64,000 nucleotides of DNA from Myxocyprinus asiaticus (GCF_019703515.2 NC_059348.1:21048156-21112155), one strand, 5' to 3'. Shown: positions 35,715-48,215, counted from the stretch's first letter. The notes: generated by a model not told the origin, from the sequence alone. Program-made: numbers and translations.

Positions 35715-36105
35715 TTTTTTTCTGTCTGATTCTAAGCAATTAAATCATCAAATCTATTACATTTGTTATTATAATATTTCAATATGAAGCTGGTGTTTTA
35801 GAATCCCTGTCTATTAGGTGATAATAAGGTGTGAATTATATCATTTTCAGGCCTGGTCATTATTTTCTTTGCTGAATGTTGACCTTTCACACTTTTTCCT
35901 GCTGCCTTGCTCAGACTTTATTTTAATTTCAGTTTATAATTTCCACACTTGCTCTCTGTGAAAAAGTCTTCAATGATACAAATACATATGGACATCATAT
36001 CTCACTCACATCATCTTAAATAATTTTGGCTGGAATAGTAACTTGTATGCCCTCATATGTGCTTAGAAATACTGATTAATTTTTATTCTTGCTGTTTCTT
36101 TATAG

Positions 36106-36202
36106 TTTGGTCCCATACAAGCAGTCTGTCATCCTGGGTATATACTTTGGAGCCTTCAATTTCATGGATGCTTTCAAAGGTCGAGAAAAGAAACAGGACT
36201 AA
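36106..36202 (+). pseudogene. sdr16c5: sdr16c5-like dehydrogenase, last exon
   Basis: After acceptor TTTCTTTATAG the frame from 36107 reads LVPYKQSVILGIYFGAFNFM and ends DAFKGREKKQD with TAA at 36200-36202. This matches the C-terminal tail of SDR16C5-type proteins (hydrophobic segment, then MD-F plus a lysine-rich end). It is on the same strand as the N-terminal exon, 6 kb downstream. The exon itself is intact. With the core exons unseen between 30106 and 36105 and a stop in the first exon, I treat the locus as a broken gene, though an assembly problem could mimic this. Confidence 0.75.
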
Positions 36203-36319
36203 ACGTAAGATGTTTCTCTTTCTCACATTGTGATACTAATTCCAGAACTCTTTCAGAAATTTTTCATGATTTGCGAACTACCTCTGCCATAGAGTTATTC
36301 CAAGTCCTCTTATGTCATA

Positions 36320-36325
36320 AATAAA
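36320..36325 (+). terminator. Possible poly(A) signal of the sdr16c5-like gene
   Basis: AATAAA lies about 120 bp after the last-exon stop, in an A-rich patch that by itself makes the motif likely by chance. Confidence 0.3.
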
Positions 36326-36515
36326 AATAAAAATGGTCCAGCAAAGAGAGTCTGAATTATATCTTGTTTTTGGATATAGGAGGAAGAGTTTTTTTTTTAA
36401 AGGGAAAATGTATATTAAACTAAAGTACAAGGTACATTTAATATTGGTCTCGCTTCAAAAGCAGTGTTTGATAATACCAGTAACAGCAATGCCAGATGTC
36501 AAATGTAATTATGCT

Positions 36516-36734
36516 AGGTGGGGTTGCACTTTATTTTATATTACATGTACTTTCATTATACTTAGTGTACTTACCCAAGAAAGTACTGAGTAATATTAGG
36601 TAACTACTTGTACTTAATATGGGTTAAGGTTAGGGTTGGGTTAGGTTTATGGTTAGTAGCTAGTGATTACTATAGTTGTTGTAATTATATAGTAAATGTA
36701 GAACAGTACTGTAAAATAAAGTGCTACCCTAGGT
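36516..36734. mobile_element. Small palindromic MITE-like repeat
   Basis: GGGTTGCACTTTATTTTATA-TTACATGTAC at the left and GTAGAACAGTACTGTAAAATAAAGTGCTACC at the right are inverted. The middle carries GGGTTAAGGTTAGGGTTGGG. This is a very common fish structure, about 220 bp long, with no coding content. Confidence 0.7.
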
Positions 36735-38560
36735 GATACACCTTGTGTATTGCAAAATTAAATATTTACTTTTTATTTATTTTTTACATTTATTTTACTA
36801 CTGTCTGTGCCAAGTGTTCACTGCTTCTATGACTACCTTTTTGTACAGTAGTTTGAAACTGAATCCTTTCCTTAAACCTATCAAAGATTAGTGCCCTGAT
36901 TTACCCTCAGAAGAATTTAATTATGGTGCTGGAATAAATAAACCATAGGTTTCAATGTTGTTTTGTTTGAGCTTCTTACTTGCACTACTTAACTATGTTA
37001 AATTAACTGACCAGCTCTTATCACTGATAGCATGGAATTGCATGCAAATGGCACCATCTAGTGTTATTAAAAACATTGTTTGTGATGTAAAAATCTGTCT
37101 ATTTTTGGATTTTCTTTCAGAAACTTGGGTCAGAGTCAAACAAGCTTAGCATCAATGTGTGATGGTACAGGGCTGTCTCAAATTTAAACTACTGTTTGTA
37201 AACAGTATTGTGAATAGCGATTAGATGTGATGTTATAAAAGAGATTATTACCATTATTGAATTATTATATAATTCAGTTGTGTTTTGTTTTAAGCAGATA
37301 TACCCTGAGTTTTGTTGTTAATTGTTTTAAACCAGAAAATTGAAGAGTAGCATTCTTCATTTAGCTTTCAATTTGCAGTCCACCTGTAACACACGAAAGG
37401 GAACAGACCACGGTATTCAAAATGCACCACCCTTCACCAGCAGCTTAAAGTGAAAGACCAGCATCAGATTTGGCCCTTTATGACCTTTCACAAATGCAGG
37501 TGGAACACAGAAAGAGGGACGGTTTGAATGAGCTGCTACAGTTAGATTTGAGATGGAGCAAAGCATTTCAATTTATTGTTTGCCATTACAGCACCTCATT
37601 CCACAGCTCTTCAGACATAAAAGATATTCAAAGCATAGCAGCTGGCCAGCACAGGAGAGGACATGACGTACAGTAAAAGTACTATATTGCCGATACCAAC
37701 ACAGCTTGACAATTGTATAGGTTTATTTCTCTCAGAACCGATTATGTATAATTAAATATGTAAATATAACTAAAACAAATGGTAAGATTCTGAACAACAG
37801 ATAGGGCCTATACCTTCGATGCATTGTCAATGATGTTAGGCCAACTACAAATGGCAAAAAAGAATAAAAAAAAATAAAATAAAAAAAAAGTTTGCTTACC
37901 TAGCATAATGTATTGTTTGACTACAATTGATATCAGAATGATTATCAAATGTATTATTACTGTATTATCAAAGAAAAAAAAATAGTAGAAAAAAAATATT
38001 ATTCTTTATATAGATCTCTAATCTTGAAGCATATTTTCAGACAATAAATTAAAACAAAGGAATTTTATGTGTGAATCGTATTTTGTCAACCTTTAGGCCC
38101 TATTGTCGAAGTGTTACCTTAATTGAGTGGGACGACGCAAACGCAGAAGTAAAAATGTAAAACATTGCAAAAACTTACTTTGGGTTGCCAAATTGCTGGT
38201 CTTATTTGAAGGATATCAGACATCTTTCACAGACAAATATTTTGAAGTGGCAATGTAGCTTTTTGCCACTAGACATCGCTACTGCCACACATTCCTTTTA
38301 TAGACAGCTTTCGCTGAGGACTCTAGCCATAGTGGCAACAAATAAACTGGTACTCGAGCTCTGTCAGATAACGCTTTAAGAATATGCAATATTTATTATT
38401 ACAAGTGGACTGCAGTTTACGGGAAGCAGCATTCTAAAGTTGCTGGATGTGTTATTTCCCCGCTTATGATAGAATATGATTTTTTGTCAAATGATGACAT
38501 GGCAGTATAATTCCGCAGGGAATCAGCTTGGGGAAGAAGAAAAAAAGTGCACCCTTTTTT
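36735..38560. other. Non-coding stretch
   Basis: No gene recognised. The part at 37380-37680 has balanced composition and lacks simple repeats, so it might be conserved non-coding DNA. The part from 37860 to 38000 is A-rich. Confidence 0.4.
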
Positions 38561-38590
38561 TATTATTATTTATTTATTTATTTATTTTTT
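38561..38590 (+). repeat. (TTTA)n-rich simple repeat
   Basis: TTTATTATTATTTATTTATT followed by further TTTA units, just upstream of a CpG-rich patch. Confidence 0.9.
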
Positions 38591-38619
38591 CAGTAAAACT
38601 TTGCATTGATGCGTCTGCA

Positions 38620-38834
38620 CCACTGTAGTGTCGGTGTTTGAAGCGCGCTCCGCACGTTTGATGACGCTCCGCTGTAAACATCGCTGACGTTTCAGACGCG
38701 TGAGGGAATCTATTAAACTTGGAATTTGACGCGCGGCACTGTATTCTTCAGTCCAACCTGCGCCTGCAAACCAAGCAAAACCCTGAATTACGCAGAGATG
38801 GCAAGAAAATCTGAAGTCCCGTCTGCATATTATG
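38620..38834 (+). CDS. Candidate first exon of an unidentified gene
   Basis: A locally CpG-rich patch (CGCGCTCCGCACGTTTGATG, TTGACGCGCGGCAC) looks like a promoter and 5' exon. Within it, ATG at 38798 begins MARKSEVPSAYY and the exon ends TATG followed by GTAAGT (38835), a strong donor. I do not recognise the peptide and no second exon was found in the window; the gene may continue to the right over long introns or be a relic. The minus-strand frame over the same bases is probably a shadow. Confidence 0.35.
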
Positions 38835-38840
38835 GTAAGT

Positions 38841-41025
38841 TGCTGTTCATGGCGTACTTGATGTAGGCTATTTAAGATAAGTCTCTCTTGTGTGGTGTCA
38901 GGTTTTTTCCGCATTGACAACTTGTAACTGTTATCTGCAATGGAAGGCGTGCAGGAGAAATATCCGTTCTCAGCTGCCATAACTGAAAATATTAGTTTAA
39001 ATGTGGCTTTTTCATACGTGGAGGGGAAAAAAAAAAAAAAAAAGAAAAAAGAACTATCGCCCTTGGGAATTATTACACGATTCAGTGTAGTCGGTTTATA
39101 TCCCGCCTATACAGCCACAATTGTGATATTCATATTCAGTGATTATTAATCTTTTGCACTTACATGCATTTTCAGTATTCCCTAACAGCCCAACTGAAAT
39201 AATGGAAGCGCAACTTTGTGTTGACAAGGGCATCATGTGCTGTGCTGTGCTGTCTTTTAGCAAATCAGTGAGTCATTTCACATAGGAACCTCTTGCTCAT
39301 GAGCTATCTGTATTATAAACAATTTACACATTTAAGATAAGACTGACAAAACGCAAAGGCTTCTTCTGTAAATCATTTTTTGCAATGCATATCACGCAAA
39401 GTATTTAAGTGTTTTAAAAGACAATACTGTTTTGTAGTGTTGTTGGTCAGCAGAAATAATAGGTGTTTTGGTTGGTTGAGCAGTATTCATACAGGTAAAA
39501 AAAAATATTTTCCCAATTAATAGTGAAATTTGAATATGCACATATATACCTACATATATGAACTATAATTGCATATGCAGGTTTGTAGATTCCCATAGGG
39601 TTTAATCACTGAAATGCAGTTTCAGGTTTATCCAGCAGCTGACATACTTTGATATGTTTAGGTTTTAAAATCATTGTTGCTAACTAGATTACTAATACCC
39701 AAGGATTAGGGTGTTTGAACATTACTGTACATAAATGTAGTAATGTATGAACATGGTATGTTATCAAATATGATGAGTTGTCAGAAAACAAAATATTAGA
39801 ATTTGAATCCAGAGACATTGCAACCCTTACAAAAAGTACTGTGGCACTGCCATTGTACAGTGATGTATCAAGTGGTAATAACATCGTACTGAATGCACTG
39901 TTCCATAGTCAGACTGATCTCACAGTGAAATCGAAAAGAGTAGGTTGACTTTTCTTTAGCTAAATTCAGTCTGTGCTTACAGATATGTGAAACTGCGCCC
40001 AGTGGCCAAAGAGGTAAGTGAGTGCCATTTTCCGGGTGTAATGTCCACAGAGGGGCACCAAAAGCAAGTTGTTTCAGCTTTACAGCCTGTGATAAAGTGA
40101 ACAGAAATGCATATAAACTCTTACCCCCAATCCAAACCCTAAAGCTAACCATTAGTGGAGTAAAAATGCAATGTTAGAGGGAAAACTGCAACCTCCGAAT
40201 CTCCCTCATCGCTGATAATGCGAATGCGATTACTTCCTGGTTTCAACATGGTATCTAAATCCAGGTCTCCACACTGCTGATGCAACACGCTTCTGGTAAC
40301 ACCTCAGGGGAAGGTAAACACGATGCAAACATGTCTGATGGGAGATGGTGCTTGTCAGTGAGCCGGCATAATGTGGCATATCCTAGGGTGACGGAAGTAT
40401 TGTAAACAACTTGCCGACCTCTTGTGTGATCATATTGCCATAGTATTTACATGGTACTTAAAGGTACCTCAAAGAAAACCACAGTACATGTCCAAAACCA
40501 TGTTATGTTGAGCACAAATGTTTAGTTGAGCAGTTACTTCTTCAGACTGTGTAAATCAGTTGTCAAAACTGCATAAATCTTAGGAAATTAGTAACACAGA
40601 GTTACAAACAAGTGTAACTTGCATGATTTAGGTGTGCAAGTGGACATGTATAATGTTTACACACCACTGTATCTTATAGCAGCTTGAATAGGCAAGGATT
40701 CAGGACCTGTTATTGTTTGTTTTAATCTTGCTCTCTGTGGCTGCACATCTGTGACCACATTTATTTTTCCTCACTGGAATAATTTGTAATGTTGTACTGA
40801 GCCTCCATTAAATAAAAGTAACACTTACTCTTTCGTGTTTTTGTCAACAACATTAAAACTCTCTAGAGTCATTGTCATTTAGCATTGCTGCTACCAAATC
40901 ACTTTAGTTTGACACCATTTCTCATGTGTCAGGGAGATTAAAATGGAGCTTGCCTGGTGCTTGATCCTTTTAAAACCAGTCAAACAAGATGCATATGTTT
41001 TAGCTGTAATCTAAATATCAGAAGG
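38841..41025. other. Non-coding stretch
   Basis: No gene seen. There is an A-rich run at 39029-39051. The part at 39960-40440 (GGTAAGTGAGTGCCATTTTC to GTGACGGAAGTATTGTAAAC) looks like an old dispersed repeat because of its CCCAATCCAAACCCTAAAGC stretch, but its ends are unclear. Confidence 0.35.
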
Positions 41026-41026
41026 A

Positions 41027-41465
41027 TCAGAATCAGCTTTATTGCCAGGTATTCTTACAAGGAATTTGCCTTGGTGACAGGAGCTTCCAGTGCAAAACAA
41101 TACAATAGAGCAACATACATAATAATAAAAATATTTTAATTAAAAAATAAATAAATAAATAAAAATAGAATAAAACAAAAGTGGAGTAAAATAATATATA
41201 TATATATATATATTACACACACATGGTGCAAATTTAAATACAAATCGGTTATATACAGTGCAAGGGAATGTAATGGCAGAAGAGGTTGGATGTGTTGGAT
41301 GAATATAAAAAGACTAAACTGTGAATTGCACATAATTATTGCTCAATGGGGCAGTTTTAACTGTTCATGAGATGGATAGCCTGAGGGAAAAACTGTTCTT
41401 GTGCTCAGAGCACTGAATTGTTGGCCAGAAGGCAACAGTTTAAAAAGGTAGTGGTAATCTTGTAC
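41027..41465 (-). mobile_element. 3' end fragment of a non-LTR retrotransposon
   Basis: Begins AGAATCAGCTTTATTGCCAG, continues GACAGGAGCTTCCAGTGCAA and, after AT-rich repeats, ends GGATAGCCTGAGGGAAAAAC. The equivalent layout (a CACTTTATTG start, then 'GGGGGAAGAAGCT') occurs in the LINE at 47935, so this is the 3' UTR and last few codons of a related LINE lying on the minus strand. Confidence 0.6.
41194..41213 (+). repeat. (TA)n microsatellite in the LINE tail
   Basis: A short perfect TA run, preceded by (AAAT)n at about 41140-41165. Confidence 0.9.
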
Positions 41466-43477
41466 CTTAATTTTTAATTAATTGTAATTGTGGGATGTAT
41501 TAATTTGAATGAATAAATTGGAATTAAAAGACCCTAAAAGTGTTGTTAGTGCACATATACTGTATATGGCACACAGGAGGAGCCAGCTGGCCAATGTGAT
41601 CAGCCAAAGTGAGGCAAACTCATGTAATATTTATAAGAAATAAATATGCAAGTTGGGAGCAAAACCCTGAGAAAAGGTCACTTGGTGTGAAAAAACCTAC
41701 ATTTGCATCCTTAGTTTTTTTGGCATCCATCATTGAGGCAGCAAGATCATTGTGAAAGAGATTGTTGGGGAACTCTGGTGTCAGAATTCAGCAAATTTGC
41801 TAATGCTCTTTTCATTACCTTCACTATGCAAAAACAAGAAGGACCTATTTTTAGTCGGGCTGCAGTTAAGACCATGAATAAATCAACAGGGCAAATTTGG
41901 GACCAGAGAATAAAATTTTCATGACGTGCCATCAGTAAGTGGTGTCTTTTCCACACCTCTCTGAAAAATCACTGCCAAGATGAGAAATGTTACATGTAAG
42001 ACAATTACCTTTTCATGGTCAGGAGTAAGAGCAACTAATGTTTGAAACATAAGCCTCTGAAGGTTCGTTTTTGTACAGAGAGTCATAAGTGGTGATTACT
42101 GAAAGAACCAATAGTATCCGAAAGAATGGAGAACTGCTTCTGTTCTTGCATTAAAATGGCACTAATGGAATTTCTTTTCACATTTTTTATGTTTTTGTTT
42201 ATAAAGACCCCATGAAATAAATTAATATTAGAGGTTTTAGTTAATGTATGTTAGTAAGTAGCCAATTGTAAATGCTAGTCTACTCCTAAAACACAAAATT
42301 AATTTGAATAAATGTACATTTTAAATGTGTACAATACTTTTTCTTCGAGGAAAATGGACAAAAAAATTACTCTTGTCCAGAGGGTCATATACAGGTTGTA
42401 TACAGGGCCGCATTAACGCACAGACTTACCTGGGCTGAAGCACCATGGGCCCTGGCTGCAGGGATGCCCCCAAGTCGTGGCATCCATCACGCTAAGCCCC
42501 CCCCCCCCCAAAACTGCACTTATCAAGCCATGTCATGGCAAAGTCTAAATTGCGAACCTTGTTCTGTAAAACTCCTGCGAGAATCGCATTTGCTGCTAAA
42601 AAGGTCAGGATAAGGGGTGGGGTTAGGGTTAGGAGTAGGGGTATTGTTCCTAAGGGTCCCAAATAAACACAGTGTATGAAAGTTGCATGCAAATCTCACA
42701 ATATTTTTCACAGAACAAAAGGTACCATCTAGACAACCCCATTTCAAGGGTTTCAGCTTGTCGATGTTAAGTAGAGCTTACTGCATGAGGATGACATGGC
42801 TGAATTGGGCTTCAAAGACAACATTATGAATTAGGCATAAATACCCTCTTTATCGTTTCTAACATAGGTTGATTGATGGTACAGTATCTTTTGGTAGTAG
42901 TGCATTTCATTTCCACTGTAAAAATGTTCAGGAGGTGTTATAAGAGAGCTAGCCATTCTCCTGATTGCCACTGATAAAGTATACTAGAGGTCATCCTATT
43001 GTGCATTTAGCCTATTTTAGTATCAAAATGCCACCTCATCACTCTCCTCCTGCAGCAACTATAAAAACATTATCATTCTTTGGCAGTCACCATTGCTAAC
43101 CATCACTGGCACTCTGGCTGAAGATACAGGAGAGGAAAGCAAATTTATGTGAATTATTTTTTGTCAGCCAACTCTTATCTTGCCGTAGCCACAGTCAGAA
43201 AGTTACATTCCTCGGCTGTCAGAAGTAGATAATCCAGACTGTCAGCTTCCTTTGGGCTGCTGCATAGTGCTTTTCTAATCTGGGGCATTCTTCCCAGCTT
43301 GTGCAAATCAGACCAAGGACGTACACGTGTGAAGATACACAGTACACATCCAATGAATAAAGCAATCACCAAAAAATAACTTGTTCATAATGATTCCTTA
43401 GGACATGGGAACTTTTAAAGGCTTGAAGACAATTGTGAACAATGATTTGCTACTTGGTAGTTTGCCACAGTAAACAC
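41466..43477. other. Non-coding stretch with some old repeats
   Basis: No gene. A C13 run lies at about 42497-42509. The part at 42510-42760 contains GGGGTGGGGTTAGGGTTAGG and looks like a dispersed repeat. The part at 43170-43380 is of mixed composition and unexplained. Confidence 0.35.
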
Positions 43478-43800
43478 TGTTCCCTCTGAGCTGTGCGCGT
43501 GTGCGGCCATGCACTTCTGATCTTTCTTCTGCACAGATGGAAAAAATGTCCGTGCAGATGACGGACTCAGATTATGTATGAAGTATGAAGCTCAAGCTTT
43601 GCGTGAAATCTTGTGTGCAAACAAGGTGGAAATACACATTGAAAATGAGGCTGCACACCCAAACGTTTAAATGTGCTTCATGTTCAGTGTCCAATGTTCA
43701 ATGTTATTTAAATATAAATTTTTGTTCAGTTCGCCGAAGGTTCTGCCCAATAGAAATAGGATTTGCTCAGCAGGAACAAAAGTTAGAGGGAACATTGGGC
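43478..43800. mobile_element. Repeat with TGTTCCCTCT ends, copy 1
   Basis: Starts ACTGTTCCCTCTGAGCTGTG and ends AAAAGTTAGAGGGAACATTG, an inverted pair. The inner part (GCTCAAGCTTTGCGTGAAAT, GGTGGAAATACACATT) recurs in reverse complement at 47260-47310, and the end alone recurs at 45222-45282. Confidence 0.7.
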
Positions 43801-45221
43801 ATAGGATGGACTACACTCCCTTTTAATGGAAAACATAGACAATAAATGAATGGCAACTACAGCCTTCATCAGCTAAACTACTAAGGACAATGCATCTATG
43901 TGCACTTTCTGAAGTTAATTCAGGATGGTCTTCAAGACACTTAATCATTAATCTTATAGTTCATACAAAATCCTTCAGTTTATACATTGGCCACCAACAT
44001 CTCAGTTTACTAATTTAAACAATGTTCATGTTCCACATGAACAACTTGTTCATGCTGTTTAGCCAGAGGGAACTGGCTCCCCTTGTGAGCCTGGTTTCCC
44101 CTGAGGTTATTTTTCTCCATTAACTACATATTAAGGTGTTTTGTGTTCCTTGACACAGTCATCCTTTAGTTTGCTCACTGAGGGCCAAAAGAATAATAAT
44201 TAAATTTGAAGGCATCATGTTATTAATTAAACCACACATTAAGGACTTTAACACACAGATATTACAGGTTAATTTTCTGTTAAAGCATGATTTTCTGTAA
44301 AGCTGCTTTGAAACGATGGTGTGTTGTGAAAAGCGCTATACAAATAAAAAATGACTTTACATTGAAAATTCCATTTCACACAGATATACTCACATTACGG
44401 AAGTAATATGGGTTGCAAATGCAGTTTCATGTTGACTTAAACCTACTACACCTCAAAAGTTTTGGTTGTTCCCTTCAATGTAAAGTGCAAAATTATAAAT
44501 TTAGCATACAGAAGCTACACATGCTACACCGATGACCACTACAGACACTATTTTAATCATGGTACCTTATTTAACCTTCATACCCCCTAACCCCTTGGGA
44601 TGAGGGGGTGATGAGTGGGATTACTCTTGCTAAATCAATGAAGTACTAGCAAACACTGAAGGCCACCCTCAAGGGATTAAAGAAAGCACATAATATTGTA
44701 GCAGTCCAAGCACAAGAGTGTATTCACTCACTCGCTCTCTCAAACATAGCTCTTGTCTGCCCCTTCTAAAAGAGGAATGATATGTATTAACAATGAAAGA
44801 CATTTAAAATATTTATCCTGCAGAAGATGCAAATACAGAGACTTTATGCACATGACATGATTTATTGCAAGTCAAGGACTATAGGGATGGTAAACACAGG
44901 ACATGAACTCTGAGAGACTTCTATTTGCTGTATGAACAGGGAAATATTTCACATCCTCATATGAGCTTATTTTTATTTATTTATTTTTTTTTGTGTTATT
45001 TTCTTATGTATTTATTCATTTGCAGAGTTTTAGGAGTACTTTTAAAATGTATACAGAAAATATATCCATGAATGTAACTGTTTTTTTTTTTTGTTGTTGT
45101 TGTTTTTTTTTAAACTGTTTTCTCTACAAGTTGACAACACAGACTAATATAACAAGAGTCACACAGAGAAAAGCACCAGACAAGAAGGGCTGTAATTCAA
45201 AAATAATTTCAAAGACTATGG
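43801..45221. other. Non-coding stretch with an old repeat
   Basis: At 44060-44360 a familiar fish repeat is visible: GAGCCTGGTTTCCCCTGAGG, TTCCTTGACACAGTCATCCT, and the tail AGCTGCTTTGAAACGATGGT..AAAGCGCTATACAAATAAA. The rest is unremarkable. Confidence 0.45.
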
Positions 45222-45280
45222 CCAATGTTCCCTCTAACTTTTGTTCCTGCTGAGCAAATCCTATTTCTATTGGGCAGAAC

Positions 45281-45282
<2 letters not shown>
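45222..45282. repeat. Terminal fragment of the TGTTCCCTCT repeat
   Basis: CAATGTTCCCTCTAACTTTT and GCTGAGCAAATCCTATTTCT-ATTGGGCAGAAC are the reverse complement of 43738-43798. Confidence 0.85.
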
Positions 45283-45283
<1 letters not shown>

Positions 45284-45315
<32 letters not shown>

Positions 45316-45320
45316 TACAC
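45284..45320 (+). repeat. (TA)n(CA)n microsatellite
   Basis: TATATATATATA followed by ACACACACACACACACACAC and ATACACAC, immediately before a Tc1-like element. Confidence 0.95.
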
Positions 45321-46475
45321 ACTGGTGGCCAAAAGTTTGGAATAATGTACAGATTTTGCTGTTTCACTAGGAAATTGGTACTTTAATTCACCAAAGTGGC
45401 ATTCAACTGATCACAAAGTATAGTCAGGACATTACTGATGTAAAAAAACAGCACCATCACTATTTGAAAAAATTATTTTTGATCAAATCTAGACAGGCCC
45501 CATTTCCAGCAGCCATCACTCCAACACCTTATCCTTGAGTAGTCATGCTAAATTGCTAATTTGGTACTAGAAAATCACTTGCCATTATATCAAACACAGT
45601 TGAAAGCTATTTGGTTCGTAAAATGAAGCTTAACATTGTCTTTGTGTTTGTTTTTGAGTTGCCACAGTATGCAATAGACTGACATGTCTTAAGGTCAATA
45701 TTAGGTCAAAAATGGCAAAAAAGAAACAGCTTTCTCTAGAAACTCATCAGTCAGTCATTGTTTTGAGGAATGAAGGCTACACAATGCTTGAAATTGCCAA
45801 AAAACTGAAGATTTCATACAAAGTTGTACACCTCAGTCTTCAAAGACAAAGGACAACTGGCTCTAACAAGGACAGAAAGAGATGTGGAAGGCCAGATATA
45901 CAACTAAACAAGAGGATAAGTACATCAGAGTCTCTAGTTTGAGAAATAGACACCTCACATGTCCTCAGCTGACAGCTTCATTGAATTCTACCCGCTAAAC
46001 ACCAGTTTCATGTACAACAGTAAAGAGAAGACTCAGGGGTGCAGGCCATATGGGAAGAATTACAAAGAAAAAGACACTTTTGAAACAGAAAAACAAAAAG
46101 AAAAGGTTAGAGTGGGCAAAGAAACAGACATTGGACAACAGATAATTGGAAAAGAGTGTTATGGATCATAACCCCATTGAGCTTTTGTGGGATCAGCTAG
46201 ACTGTAAGGTGCGTGAGAAGTGCCCGACAAGACAGCCATATCTATGGCAAGTGCTGCAGGAAGTGTGGGTGAAATTTCACCTGAGTATCTGGACAAACTT
46301 ACAGCTAGAATGCCAAGGATCTGCAAAGCTGTCATTGCTGCACATGGAGGATTTTTTTGATGAGAACTCTTTGAAGTAGTTTAAGAAGTTTTTTCAAATT
46401 GTAATAGTAATTTTCACGTTATTAATGTTCTGACTATACATTGTGATCAGTTGAATGCCACTTTGGTGTGTAATA
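45321..46475 (+). mobile_element. Second Tc1-like transposon, degenerate
   Basis: The left end ACTGGTGGCCAAAAGTTTGG is terminal in style. The left interior CACCAAAGTGGCATTCAACT-GATCACAA is matched in inverted form by 46443-46471 (TTGTGATCAGTTGAATGCCA-CTTTGGTG). The right outermost end is lost next to a TA microsatellite. It encodes a broken transposase. Confidence 0.8.
45712..46379 (+). pseudogene. Tc1 transposase remnant
   Basis: 45712-45942 encodes the N-terminal helix-turn-helix (MAKKKQLSLETHQSVIVLRN, GYTMLEIAKKLKISYKVVHL) and a GRPD hook. Then frameshifts and a large deletion remove the first two catalytic aspartates. 46146-46379 resumes at NPIELLWDQLDCKVREKCPT, which includes the catalytic Glu region, and ends with a DEN-LK tail. 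Too damaged to act. Confidence 0.85.
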
Positions 46476-47130
46476 TATATATATATAGGAAGTGGCTGTC
46501 ATAGCTGACCATGACATTATCTGATTTATTCAGGATTATAAGTGACACAAAGTGGGACACAATTTTGATAGGCAGTTTTTTATGGAAAATATAACGTTTA
46601 CTTTATGTATTGTTTGGTATCTTACTGATCCCTACCTTTCATTTGATTTTTATATTTATGAATTTGTTACATTTGTAAACACTTTGTTTGGCAGTTTAAC
46701 ATTGTGACCTCTTGCTGCGGACAGGTCAAGTTACATGTGCTTCCAAGTATAGATCAAGAAAAAAAAAAAATCTAATTAAATTATTTAAAAATATAAGTAA
46801 TGAATGCCCTGAGTATACACATTTCCTTTTGGATTTAAATTTTACAGTATTTTTATTAGTATCAGTTTCTTGATTTTTAACAAAAAGATGACTTTTGTAT
46901 GTAAGACATGTTTTTCCCCTTATTTCAAGTATCAGTGAACAACATAACAGACAGCAGTAGATCTGTGTGGCTGCATTAGTGTTTGCACTGCAAAGTTTTA
47001 TGTGAAGATCTGATAATAAGATCTTATGTGAAGATCACATAAACAATTTGATGAAAAAAAGACTATAGCTTGGTATTATTTAAAATCACACATACCTGAT
47101 TTGTTGCACTTGTTTGCATTCACGTAAGAC
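46476..47130. other. AT-rich non-coding stretch
   Basis: No gene or recognised repeat. Confidence 0.5.
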
Positions 47131-47199
47131 ATAAGCGACTGTTTATGTTAATCAGTCACGGGACGAGCATTGAACATGAAGCGCATTTAACGTTTCGGG

Positions 47200-47500
47200 T
47201 GTGCAGCTGCATTTTCCCATTCACCAATAACGTTCACGACCCACGGTAAATGTGGTTCAGTAATGTGTATTTCCACCTTGTTTACACACAAGATTTCACG
47301 CAAAGCTTGAGCTCCATACTGGGAAAAAAGAACATTCATATGGACTCCAGTTGAAACACTGAGCGTGCATTTAGCTCTGATTCAAGAAAATCTCTAGGTT
47401 TTCCCACACACTTGAGTCCGTCATCTGATTTTTTTTTTCTGTCTGCGTAGAAGCAACATCAGAAGTGCACACGTGTAACTTAGAGGGAACAATGACTATG
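47200..47500. mobile_element. Repeat with TGTTCCCTCT ends, copy 2 (reverse)
   Basis: GTGTATTTCCACCTTGTTTA and TTTCACGCAAAGCTTGAGCT are the reverse complement of copy 1 at 43565-43640; the block ends CTTAGAGGGAACAATG. More diverged than copy 1 and with no clear left end. Confidence 0.6.
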
Positions 47501-47725
47501 ACCAAGATGATGCAGGCTGAGGTCAGTGAGGTGTACCTTGCAGTCCAGCTGGAAGCTTGTAGCAGTTCATTTAAGTGAAGTTCATTCTTAGTCAGAGGTT
47601 CAGGCAGTGGCCAGTGAAGTATCCCATGTCTTATGGTTGGGTTTGGCAGCAGTTCATCCTCTGTGATGTCCATTGTAGTAGACTGAAGTGATGTCTGGCT
47701 GGCACAGGCAGCAATTAGTAGACAT
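47501..47725. repeat. Possible interspersed repeat
   Basis: The stretch ending GACTGAAGTGATGTCTGGCT and CACTCAGTGACACATAGCAG resembles sequence I associate with dispersed fish repeats. The open minus frame over 47371-47673 runs across two repeats and is not a gene. Confidence 0.3.
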
Positions 47726-48215
47726 CACTCAGTGACACATAGCAGCAGGAGTGGGACATCGGGCAGGAACGGGGAAAAAAAAAAAATGTAGGGTTGGACT
47801 TGATTTTATCCATTTGGGAATTGTTTGGATCATAAAAATGGTAATCAGTACATAAATTCAGAATTTATAATGCTACATTTTATTTTAACATGGTTGGCGG
47901 TGATTGGATGATGCTGGTCATTAAATCAAAATCAAATCACTTTATTGTCACAGCCATATACACAAGTGCAATGGTGTGTGAAATTCTTGGGTGCAGTTCC
48001 GATCAACATAGCAGTCGTGACAGTGATGAGACATATACCAATTTACAATAACATCAAATTAACACAACACAATTTAAACATCTGTTATACACATAATTAC
48101 CCTCAACAGTATACAAATAATAACATACACTGTACAGTATACAATACGCTGTTTTTGTTTTTGTTTTTTACTGTATAGATACACATTATTCAATAAAAAT
48201 TAAATATATATATAA

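Noticed and set aside
42497..42509. C13 run as a G-quadruplex or telomere-like site (GGGTTAGGGTTAGG nearby at about 42622)
   Set aside because: Only a single homopolymer and two TTAGGG-like units inside a probable dispersed repeat; insufficient for a claim.
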